The position numbers and the translations under genes were made by a program. From contig ADNK01003179.1 in the NCBI GenBank assembly GCA_000320545.1, positions 37,501 to 57,500 of the forward strand: a stretch of DNA of 20,000 bases, given 5' to 3'. Origin of the DNA: Bigelowiella natans CCMP2755 (taxonomy: Eukaryota; Cercozoa; Chlorarachniophyceae). Positions 1 through 9,637 of the stretch are shown here, in pieces; position 1 is the first letter of the stretch, and each line of letters begins with the position of its first letter. The notes below the pieces were generated by a model. The model had not been told where the DNA came from, ran no database searches, and saw only the letters and a list, made by a program, of their open reading frames with translations.

Positions 1-1557
1 CGTTTCATTTCTGCATGTAGAGTGTGACTCTGAGCATCATGATGTTCGTTCATGCATCCTAGTGTTAGACTGATATTACCATGCACCTGTAGAACTATGA
101 AGAAGAAGAAGAAGATTATGAGCAGAATGCTTATCACGTACTCACCTGCTTGCCACCCAAGCTAGCGCTTATATGACAGTTGGCATCAAACGCACGCAAT
201 GCAACGGCCGCACGTCTGCCATGTCGTTTGTGTGTCGCACACGCTAGCGCGCACGATGCAGCTTGTCTAGAACTGTGCGACAGCAGCACACTACATCCAG
301 CTGTCTCTAGCTAGGTCACGTTCATCAAGGTTCAGCAAGCCAACTGTGGGCAGTCTGCGACCACCAAGCACATGCAGGTACGAGCGCGCATGCATGCGTG
401 CAAATGGGTGTGCGTGCTGTGCTTTGTCATTATTTGTCATGTTTCATGCAGGCGCATGGCTAGATGGTCACTCAGGGTTGTCAGGTTGCGTCTGCCACAG
501 TAGTTCAGTAGTTCAGCTAGTCACACAGAGGTGTGCAACGTGAGTAGTTGCATGCTCAATGACATGAAAATGGTGGGGGCATGCGAGGTTGCAACGCTCG
601 GTTGCAACTTCCAGCTAGGAGTATCGCTAGTAGATCGCCTCGGTGTTTTTTCCGCGACATGCAGTGGTCGGGTCACGCAGTCTTGCAATTTGGGGGAAAA
701 TGACGGGTGTTTTTCCCGAATTTTGTGCCACTGTGACTGCGCAGCATGATGTTGCTGGGATACTGTGTGCCCAGCGCATCGCATGATGTGCATTGGCGCG
801 CAAATGGCTAGTTTAGCACGCACACTCCAAACGACCCGCAAGCAAGCGGTGAGCTTTCTCCTTTGCTTGTTTGCTCATGCATGATCAGCAAATCTAGAAA
901 TGTTGTTTCTTCAACAGGGCATCAGTTTTGTGGACATGAATCTGCAATCGCACACATTACCACGGTTGTCTAGTTGTGTTGCAAGCGCTGCGCAATGCAC
1001 TACACCAACGCTTTCAGTGGCTTTACGGCGGCAAGCTGGCTAGCTAGGCAAGCTACTGTATTACACTTGATCGCCACTGTCAGTGCATTTGTCATCCTGT
1101 CATCAGTGCATGCATTGCTCGGTGTCACCAATGCTAGAATGGATTCGCGCTTGCTGCTAAATTAAATTCATAATCACAATGCATTCTACATACATGTGCC
1201 CCGCTAAAACTGCACACAGAGCCGCACCAAAACAAATAATGAGATGGAGCATGCACACGTGTACCGTGTTTGTATCTTGTTCATGTCGCTGCATGAATCA
1301 CAGCAGCCTGATGAGTTACATTGTGTGTCATACTAGGCATTCAGCAGCATGCAACATTGCTGTGTGGCACACATTTTGCCTGTCTTTGGTATCCAGTCTA
1401 GCTTGATTACAACTGGCAATGATGATCTAGATAATGCCTACTTTCTCAATATGTGGTTCTGCCTATTACTGCCTTCAGTTGTCACTACTGCTTATGCTAT
1501 CCAAGCTACTGTTACATTACATACGCTATGTAATATGTAAAATATATGTAGCAGCTA
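1..1557. other. Gene-free TGCA-rich intergenic DNA
   Basis: I see no convincing gene here. The open frames are all under about 110 codons, are low in quality and lack splice-phase partners. The stretch is rich in TGCA words (about 30 by eye, where chance would give about 6) and in GCATGC, CATGCATG and CTAGC. It has only one short microsatellite, a (GAA)n at about 99-113. Its composition changes near 1550, where the dehydrogenase gene ends. It probably holds downstream sequence of that gene plus intergenic DNA. Confidence 0.6.
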
Positions 1558-2361
1558 TTATCTTGCCGTCCAGCCTCCATCCACGCTCAAAGAGGCTCCG
1601 TTGATGGATGACCCATTCGATCCACAGAGAAACACAGTAAGTTCTCCGAGTTCTTCTACCTTAACAAATCGTTTGGAAGGCTGACTCGCCAGCAAAATGT
1701 CGCGGACCACCTGCATACCAATGTGATTATGATGATGATGATGATGACACAAAGAATAAAGCACCATGTAGTATTTAATGTGAAAAAATATTGCGATATA
1801 ATACGACGATAATGTAATGGTCAACAACCCGACATGGATGACAGTATTACCTGCTCCTCGGTCATGTTGTTGGCCTTCATCTGCTCTCCTATTTGGCCGT
1901 CAACGAGTGGTGTTCGGACAAATCCTGGGCAGATGGCATTGCATGTGATATTCGCTTCAGCAACTTCAAGGGCTACAACCTTACGATAGAGCACAAAAAC
2001 AATGCACAACAATAGTCAACACTGAGGTGTAGTGTTGAAGAGATGCTGTACATATCATATGTGGTACTGATGGCGATGATATTGATGATGATGATGATGA
2101 TGATTGTAACAGGTTAATAGGTGGCTAGTGATGATTGTAACAAATAAATTCTATGAAGACTTATTAAGGGTGGAGAGGATGGAGAGGATGGAACCTTGGT
2201 TAACCCAACTACTCCGTGTTTAGCTGCGACATACGCAGATTTGAAGGGAGATGCCACCTAACAATGAATGAATGAATCACAACAACTAGAGAACATTATC
2301 TTCTTCGCTCCACATAACACATTGTGAGGAGTAGGCAATAGCCGCAGAACAGTAGTATGCA

Positions 2362-2392
<31 letters not shown>

Positions 2393-2685
2393 AAGAACAA
2401 CAACAACAACAACAACACGTTGCTACTACTTAAATCAGTAGTAACGTTGATGATTGAACGAAAATTGCATCATCATCTTTTTGGATGTTGTTCTTCGTCT
2501 AACTCTCTTCTTTATTTTCTTCTTACCAATCCGTGAGCAGAGGCAATATTAACGATCCTTCCATAGCCATTATCCCTCATCAATGGCAGCGCCGTCTTGG
2601 TGGTGTAGAAGTTGGAGGACAGATTGAGCTGTTGGGTGGTTGCCAGTGAATGCAACAACAACAAAAGAAACAAGGATTTTTTTTC

Positions 2686-2729
<44 letters not shown>

Positions 2730-3813
2730 TTGTATAACTGTGAGTCTGTAAGGGAAAGACTTGAATATAGTTGGGATGTGTTGGAGGAATGGCATATTGT
2801 ATGATGAGCTCACAATGCTTTTTTTACCGCAAGTATGAGCTCCCATCGGTCTGCTGGGAAATCCTCTATTTTCGAGACCTGAATATTGGTAGTAGTAACA
2901 TGTGATAAACATAAAGGGGGGGGGGGGGGAGAAGGAGGTATGAAGAACATTAGACAGAAAAGTAAATAGTAAGGGAGAGATATGGATATATGCCCTCCTC
3001 CTTCTTCTTCACCATCCTTGTTATTGGTGATTATGTGCATGACTAAGTATTTTGCATGGATCATTGTGCTGATGATGATGATCCACTCTGCACAATTTCC
3101 AATCGACTACTTTGGATATGCTACTGCTGCTACTATTCGGAGAATTATTACTGCTACACTACTACTAAATTAGGCTGCTGGTGCTCCTCCTTCTCCCTCA
3201 TGATTACTACCGTTTGTATCCCCGCATTATTAACAAGGATATCGACCGCTCCGAATTGCTTGTGAGTTTCTTCTATCAGTCCTTTTTTCCGTTTGAAATC
3301 CGCACACAAACAACAAACGACACGCCCACGCACGGATAAATAAATTAGGGTGTGATGTGGAACTACGGCAGTGGAGGGAGATGCTGTAGCTGGGAGAAAT
3401 GAATCAGGGAAGAGAAAAGATCCCTGAAAAGTGAAAATATAAGGAGGAAAGATAGTAAACCTATGCTGCCTTCTGGCTTGGAGAGGTCTGCAGGTGAAAA
3501 AGCAGCTTTCACATCATACTCACTGCATATTCGATCACAAAGGCCTGATAGATAGAAATACGAGATAACATATGATGATTTCAAAGTGGTATTGTGTTTG
3601 TATGTGTGTATATGCGTGTGTGTGTGTGTGTGTGTGTGTGTACGTGTGATATAGAGCACCTCTAAATTCGTCCGCTGAGCCAATACCATTGAGCATGACG
3701 TTTGACCCGTTTCTTGCTAAGGATTCTGCAACCCCCAATCCAATCCCACTGGTAGATCCCGTCACAACAGCCGTTTTGCCTTCTAGCGCTCTTGATCGAC
3801 TGCCAGATGTCAT
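1558..3813 (-). CDS. D-3-hydroxybutyrate dehydrogenase (bacterial-type SDR), 8 exons
   Basis: This gene encodes an NAD-dependent short-chain dehydrogenase that interconverts D-3-hydroxybutyrate and acetoacetate (EC 1.1.1.30). The exons, 5' to 3' on the minus strand, are 3813-3660, 3544-3461, 3281-3211, 2878-2828, 2628-2527, 2257-2195, 1979-1851 and 1710-1558. All phases agree, giving 268 aa, the usual length for the family. Visible features are the Rossmann motif TGSTSGIG at 18-25, NNAG at 97-100, catalytic Ser150, and Tyr163-x3-Lys167 in YVAAK. Residues Gln102, His152, Lys160 and Gln204 sit where the Pseudomonas enzyme has its four substrate-carboxylate contacts (Q94, H144, K152, Q196), each shifted by 8. 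The C-terminus ends in VDGGWTAR. No targeting peptide is obvious, so a cytosolic enzyme is likely. The start at 3813 gives a normal short N-terminus. The sequence is closest to bacterial enzymes, yet it carries seven introns, six of them with microsatellites or homopolymer runs. An old bacterial or organellar origin with later intron gain is inference. Confidence 0.93.
2083..2104. repeat. (GAT)n microsatellite, dehydrogenase intron 6
   Basis: GAT triplets lie inside intron 6 (2194-1980 on the minus strand). A second GAT run at 1731-1746 lies in intron 7. Confidence 0.9.
2363..2416. repeat. Compound (GAA)n(CAA)n microsatellite, dehydrogenase intron 5
   Basis: About 11 GAA/AAG triplets run directly into about 6 CAA triplets. 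The array is intronic, between the exons ending at 2527 and beginning at 2257. Confidence 0.95.
2689..2727. repeat. (AG)n microsatellite, dehydrogenase intron 4
   Basis: An uninterrupted run of about 19 AG units. On the gene's own strand this is a CT tract lying in the 2827-2629 intron, where it can act as part of the polypyrimidine tract. Confidence 0.95.
2916..2929. repeat. Poly-G run, dehydrogenase intron 3
   Basis: A run of 14 G on the plus strand, which is poly-C on the coding strand. It lies just upstream of the exon 4 acceptor. Similar C or G runs occur at about 16178 and 19599. Confidence 0.9.
3616..3641. repeat. (GT)n microsatellite, dehydrogenase intron 1
   Basis: About 13 GT units lie inside the first intron (3659-3545) of the dehydrogenase. 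Confidence 0.95.
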
Positions 3814-4541
3814 CCCACGGCGTTCTAAACGTCAAAATGTAGACTGTATGAGAGAAAAGACAGAGGCAGGTAAAGATAGAAAGATGAGAGCACAAGGGGA
3901 GGACTTCTCCAACCTAGGTTCAGCAGGTAATTGTAATGATGTGGTTGATTTGTTCTTCTGGTAAGAGAGCAGGACATAATTCTATGGATTGCCCTCATGG
4001 TGAAGAACTAGCTCCCTGGTCCTAACGCGAGTGAGGAGTGGTAGATAAGGAGGAGGAGGAGGAGGAGGAGGAGGAGGAGGAGGAAGAGGAGGGTGGGGGG
4101 AATATCCAGCACAAGAAGCCACTGTGTCGGGTCGGTCAGTGAACCTTTTCTTTACTACCGCCACTACTACTACTTACTACCTATTTGTACGACATCTTGT
4201 TGTAGTTGTCGCAAGGAGAAATAGGACTGGGATAACCACGATAGAATGCTACTCATATGTTGTCGCAGGATCAATATCCCAGGCTGTTTTTACGTCATAT
4301 TATCCAGAATGGCACGTCGTCGTCGTTGTCGTCGTCGTCATGTTATTCTGAAATCTGTCTGTCTCCTCCTGAATCGCCGACGAACTTGAACGAGCACGGG
4401 GCTAGAGGGGGGGCGCTAACGAGGTGAAGCAAATGTGGAAGCTTAATAAAAAGCTGAAGGTTTGCGAATAACTTCACTTATGTCGTCATTGCATGTAAAA
4501 GTAGTGGGGGGATAGATGAAAGATCATGGTAGTGATGATGG
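3814..4541. promoter_or_regulatory. Shared divergent upstream region of dehydrogenase and RIT1
   Basis: 728 bp lie between the two outward-facing start codons, so the promoters of both genes must be here unless they have distant upstream non-coding exons. No clear TATA box could be assigned. The region contains a (GGA)n run at about 4047-4092 and a degenerate GTC run near 4318-4340. No conserved coding exon was seen. Confidence 0.5.
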
Positions 4542-4674
4542 ATGATGACTCCTCAGCGGGAGGAGCTCTGCATCAAGAACCGCCTTCTGTCGATATGGGA
4601 AGACTCTCTCTTTGTGGAAGAGATTCAAAAGTATAATTTTATCTTTCCCTCTCTCCCTGCTCCACCCATTCTCT

Positions 4675-4711
<37 letters not shown>

Positions 4712-5028
4712 TTACACACATAAATATATGTATATGTGCATGTATGTATATGTGCATATATAAATGTGTTCGTATGTATACACATATATGTATTTCTTCA
4801 TATCATAGTAGTATGTGTGTGGTGTATCTAATTTTTAATCCTCTTTGTTCTTCAACTACATCACATAATGTTTCAGGGAACATCCAAATCTCCCTCTCTT
4901 TGCAAATTTGAGAAATGGGGTGAGTGACTAAGCTTCTACTTCATTTCCCTCTCTATGACATCATCAAGCAATGATGCAATCATCAACAACAATAGTAATA
5001 GTGACAATAATTGTAAAATTATAATGGC

Positions 5029-5063
<35 letters not shown>

Positions 5064-6438
5064 GTTGTAACTTTATTTACGAAACTACATTATTCTTGCT
5101 TGAGTACAGCTATGGTACGTGCCTCCGGGAACACCAACCTGCTACTTTAAGTCAACAGATGGCCATTTTGGAAATTGGTACTATCGTAGGGATAGACTTG
5201 GTTTTGTTGATAACCGTGATCATAAAGCTCACGATTTCATTTTCAAATGATGATGCAGGAAGTTTAGTTCAACCCGGCTAAATATGCACGTAGCCAAGAT
5301 GGCGCTCAAAAGTGGAGGCTGCCTCATCGTTGATACAACGCGTAAAGGGTGGATCTATTCAGATACAATACAGACGCACATACATGATGTATAGTAGATA
5401 TGTTTTAATACCATGATAAAAAGACACGGAATGACATATTCTTGAGTGTTTAGGATATGTTTGATTGATACTACTAAAACAATCAACACTTTTGTTGTCG
5501 GGAAATACACAGGAAGCGCTTTCCAGATGCATTGTCCAAGACAGTTCCTATATGGTGCGCAGTGCTAAATTATACCGCTGCTAAGATGATGCGAGAAGGA
5601 GGCGTAAGAGGTGTGCTACGTCATCTTTTATTGAGAGAGGAAGAAAGTCATATTCAAGAATTACATGCTGTTTAGTTATTACATACAATATCAAGTTTCA
5701 ACTGCATGATCAAATATAAATTCGTCCTTGTTGACCCTACTTCTGGTGATATGTTGTGAGTAGATTACGACAACGGCCAGGAAGAGGATGGGAAGGAGGA
5801 GGATGAAAAGCAAAAGATGCATCCAGCGACAAAATTAATCAGCAACGACGATGATGAGACCAACAATGATGACGACGATGAGAAGCTTGTTCACAGTCTC
5901 CTCCACCTCCCTCAGTGGGTGGGAAATTCCGAGAAATGGCAGATTAGAAGGCAAATTCCACAATGGAGTGCTCAGCTACGAGAGGTGTGCAGTCGATCAG
6001 AGATCGATGAGCTTCTTCGTTGCTTCTTCCCAGCTGCTCATGTACGTAAGCAGCACCAACAACAACAAAAATGCTGTAGTAATGAAAGCAAGAAACACAG
6101 AGAAGACTGTCGGGAGAAAACAAAGAGCAAAGTGAGGACAGCAGTAGTAGATAGAAGGAGGGGAGGGGGGAAAGTCCGTAGACGAATGAAGAACAAATTC
6201 CAGCCTCTTCGATGTACATGGCTAACACCTCCTCCTCCACCCGGAAGTGAAGGGGACCAACAAGGACCAGAGAACGAATATTATAGCAAAAATGTAGTCA
6301 TTCATCATTACATAGAATGTTATGTTTATTGGTTCATGTAGATGTGTGGTTTTGGTTACGAGGAGTATACAGATATGACATATTATATACAGACAGTCCA
6401 ATTAACAACGGTTGTTCCTTTCTTGCAATTTTTCTTTG

Positions 6439-6487
<49 letters not shown>

Positions 6488-7255
6488 AGTTTTACTACAG
6501 ATCTTCAATTATATATATGGCCATTCAATCTTTTTCTTATCCTTCTACTTGTATCTTTGCTGGTGTGTTATATTATCATATTTTTTGTAGGTGACATCGT
6601 CATCATCTTCATCATCATCATCATTATCATCATCACCCTCGTCATCAATGTCGTTCGTATCGGTCATTTGCGTATCCGCATCCCCCCCAGAAGGAATTAG
6701 AAACGGTGAGAGGAATGATATGGGGAGAAGATCTGCACGAAGAAGCTGGCACTATGTTCAGGGAGCAGGAGATGACGAAGAGAATTGGGCTAATGGGCTC
6801 ACACCGACACTATTCTGGAGAAACAAACACTCGCTGCTTGACCCACGTCTCGACATTCACGAAGTTGCCTTACTTGCTGAGAAGCTTGTTGAGTCACCAG
6901 CATGGAAAGCCACAACAAAGAGTATTACACGAGGAGAAAGAAGAGGAGAAGAAGAAGGAGGAAGAGGAAGAGAAGGGGAAGGAAAAAGCATGAAAGAAAT
7001 AGTACCAACAACAGCAATTCGAAAGATCGGGAACACTGGGTTGTATATTTATGTTTCTCAAAAGGAGGAGGGGGATGAAAGACTTCGTGCGCTGGCAAAG
7101 GCACATGATTGTGCAGCGGTATTTTGGTGCTCTTCAACGCCTATTCTCATCCAACACAGCAGTAGTAACAGTAGCAGTAGCAGCAGCAATCAAAACAGCA
7201 AGGAGATTGATGACCAATACATAGAAAGGAATATCACAGCAGCACGACCATCGCA

Positions 7256-7286
<31 letters not shown>

Positions 7287-7534
7287 GCTTGTTCAAGTAT
7301 AAGTACATCTCCTAGTGTCACTGCGGTTTCAACTGCTCCTCCTACTACTCCTCCCTCTTCTCCTCCTCCCAAAAGCGGTTGCAGTAGCATTGGTGATGAC
7401 AAAACAATGCGACACTGCGAAGTGTATACGAATGACAGCAGTAAATGGAGGAGTAGTAGTAGTAGCGAAGTCTCATCAACTGCCGTTTATAGACAATTCG
7501 CTGTTGATGATCGCACAAGCTCAGGTCCAATCCA

Positions 7535-7567
<33 letters not shown>

Positions 7568-8502
7568 CAGCAGCGCCTCGCTACTACGTCGGAATCATCA
7601 TCATTATCATCACCATAACGAAGTTAATAATAATGTCAATACTAATCCTCGTTGTTCGCTTGAGCGAGCACTCTCGAGTTTCGTTCCACTCGCACGTGAG
7701 ATCATCCTGTCGGGGTGGCAGAGAACTATGAAGGAAAAGAAGAGTGAGAATAAGGAGAAAACAGTCGCAACAAATAGGGATGAGCAGAACAAGATGAGAG
7801 AATTTGAGAACACAAAGCTTGGCAACTGTAAGCCCTCGAAGAAGATCCTTATTGCAGCGAGGAAGGGTGGGAAGGGGAGTGGAGGGGGGGCAGTGGCTGT
7901 GTGCGTTTGTGCTGCAATACTGCTTAATTCAGAGTGTTTTGACTTGGATTTCCAAGTAGTAGCGGCAAGAAAGGCCGATGATGGTTGTTCTGCTGCTGCT
8001 GCTACTGCTGATGCAAATGAAAGCATCACTGAATTTAAGTCCATAGGAGGACCTATCACCATCACAAAGCAGGTATATTAGACTTATCTTTACTCAGATT
8101 TTTCCATCCACTATTTTGAATGTTCTGTCTTCCCCCCTTTAGTTCGCAAGGTTTATTGTGTTGCATTGTCTATATGTTATAGCTGCAATGTGATCATCAT
8201 CGTTGTCGTCGCTCTGCCGTCTTCACATTCCCTGTTTTGGATTGTCGCATAATTGCAATCGCTATTTGCTTCGTCACTATTGGTGTACCACCACTCTACT
8301 GATGTGTTCAATAACAACGGTGAAGCCAGGATTGATATGTCACTTTGTACTACGTTCGTAGCGGATAAAGATGGCTATCAACTTTGTGAAGAGCTCTGCT
8401 GCCGCTTCAACGACCTATTCCGACCTGCTGCAAACAGTCCAACAGCAGCCAAGCCGTCACTTGATAAAGCAACTAAATAGATATTTTCTATCCTTCAACT
8501 AG
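4542..8502 (+). CDS. RIT1: tRNA A64-2'-O-ribosylphosphate transferase (Rit1 family), 8 exons
   Basis: Rit1 uses PRPP to add a 2'-O-ribosyl phosphate to A64 of initiator tRNA-Met, which keeps that tRNA out of elongation. The exons are 4542-4630, 4877-4919, 5110-5177, 5259-5348, 5513-5610, 5764-6293, 6591-8072 and 8362-8502. All phases agree, giving about 846 aa. The start ATG has an in-frame stop six bases upstream, and the first residues match the family's NRLLSI.ED..FVEE opening. Conserved blocks are ANLRNGLWYVPP (39-50), CYFKSTDGHFGNW (55-67), GGCLIVDTTRKGKRFPDALSK (86-106, with R95-K96-G97), PIWCAVLN (109-116), PLRCTWLTP, VICVSAS, and WHYVQGAGDDEENWANGLTP from about 359. The C-terminal dual-specificity-phosphatase-like domain shows KKILIAARKGGKG and ends QPSRHLIKQLNRYFLS. 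Inserts rich in Asp, Ser, Thr, Gln, Asn and Lys explain the excess over yeast Rit1 (513 aa). The doubtful junction is the exon 6 end, where 6293 and 6323 both keep phase. Confidence 0.92.
4675..4710. repeat. (CA)n(GA)n microsatellite, RIT1 intron 1
   Basis: Compound CA then GA dinucleotide run in the 4631-4876 intron. It is followed by an AT-rich stretch with repeated TATGTATATGTGCATA-like words. Confidence 0.9.
5029..5061. repeat. (AAT)n microsatellite, RIT1 intron 2
   Basis: About 11 AAT units, about 50 bp upstream of the exon 3 acceptor at 5109. Confidence 0.95.
6439..6482. repeat. (TA)n microsatellite, RIT1 intron 6
   Basis: 22 TA units without interruption lie between exons 6 and 7 of RIT1. 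This is an obvious site for length polymorphism and for assembly error. Confidence 0.95.
7536..7574 (+). repeat. Coding (AGT/AGC)n array, poly-Ser in RIT1
   Basis: The serine triplets AGT and AGC are repeated about 13 times in the reading frame of RIT1 exon 7. The same exon also carries (TCA)n at 6597-6640 (poly-Ser), AGC/AGT at about 7158-7190 (poly-Ser) and (ACT)n at about 7257-7286 (poly-Thr). All keep the frame open and lie between the conserved Rit1 blocks, so they are tolerated protein inserts. Confidence 0.9.
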
Positions 8503-9232
8503 TTTGCTATTAATGCGAGCTTAACTTCCGCCAATTTATTGTGCGAGCAGAATCTATTGCAAATTGGTGCTTGCTAGCTTGGTGCGTCCCATGCATGTCT
8601 AGCTATATAGATATACGTGCTAGCGTGGGCATTTTTATAGCCGTTGTAGTCAGTGATGCATATCGGACAGTGCGTGTTCTGTGAGCGAACTAATACGTAC
8701 GGCTTACAAGCTTGTGCATGCAGTGATGTAGTGCGACTGCACGAAAACTGTCTTTAACTGTATCTAGTGCATGTGTACATCTACATTTACAGCAATAGAG
8801 GTAGGTCTAGCAAGTGGTCTAGGTGTGATGATAGACATGTAATACCATATATATGCTATTACTGTGTCTATAATTGTGCAAGCGCATTTCAAATGATAAA
8901 AACGTGACTGTCTAGCGAATCGTAGAGACACAACTGACACAACTAAACAATAGGAAAAAAACTGTCAATGTTGTCAATGGTATGCGCATTTTAAGCGCCG
9001 CATATTTTTGCATTTTTAAATTTTATCCATGCTGGCAAATGCAATGAGATGCTCAAGACAAAAACAGAAAAGCACCTGTAGATGCCAATGCTTAGTAGCT
9101 CGGTGCAATGTGGTGTTGGGATGGTCGCTCTCTAGCAAACTAATAATTATTGTACGCACCGTTGCTGTACCAAAGCAGTGGTAGTTTTACCAACGTTCTG
9201 AGGCAGGGCAAGGAACCATCATTTTCAAATAA
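8503..9232. other. Gene-free TGCA-rich spacer between convergent genes
   Basis: This is the tail-to-tail space between RIT1 and the minus-strand 418-aa gene, so it must hold both 3' UTRs. It again shows the TGCA, CTAGC and GCATGC-rich composition and no microsatellite. I found no clear AATAAA placed sensibly for either gene and no exon. Confidence 0.5.
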
Positions 9233-9603
9233 TCAAATTCTACTCATTTCTATGTATGTACAAGTCAAGCCATCTTCTTCCGTGTGCAAATGTTGTCCGA
9301 AACCGAGAGCAAAGTAGATTGCATTTCGCAAATCTTTGATGGCCCGCACCACAGATTTGGAACCCTATGTGTATGGCGGAACTACCGTAAGATGACTAAG
9401 AACATCTGTTATCAGTTTTCTAAAGAGAGATGATTGTGCTCGATGCGAGAGAGTTTAGATAAAATCCAGACTTCTATCGTGTACTATTACCGTATTCAGC
9501 CCTTCGCAAAGCGAGTCTTTGAATCCATGTCCTTTGTTTCTGCTCTCAATGTAACCAGAGTGCGCATTATCCAGAAATAGCATGGCTGGGATGACCATCT
9601 GCA

Positions 9604-9637
<34 letters not shown>

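Noticed and set aside
99-113. GAA run as a sign of a coding exon near the left edge
   Set aside because: It is short and isolated, without an open protein-like frame or splice sites around it.
3461-3465. A GC-AG intron donor after SKPEG in the dehydrogenase
   Set aside because: A normal GT donor four codons later (intron start 3460) keeps phase and gives the exact family length between SKPE and FG.
6317-6700. Plus-strand ORF with a poly-Tyr/Ile stretch
   Set aside because: It is a product of the (TA)n run in RIT1 intron 6 and overlaps exon 7 in the wrong frame.
8253-8480. 75-codon ORF read as a separate small gene
   Set aside because: The same DNA in another frame (8362-8502) gives the conserved Rit1 C-terminus and joins exon 7 in phase.
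9491-9598. ALG6/ALG8 glucosyltransferase based on the IPAMLFLDNAHSGY pattern
   Set aside because: It resembles the P..L..D..HFQYN motif only in spacing. The key Phe, Gln and Asn are absent, and the rest of the protein does not match.
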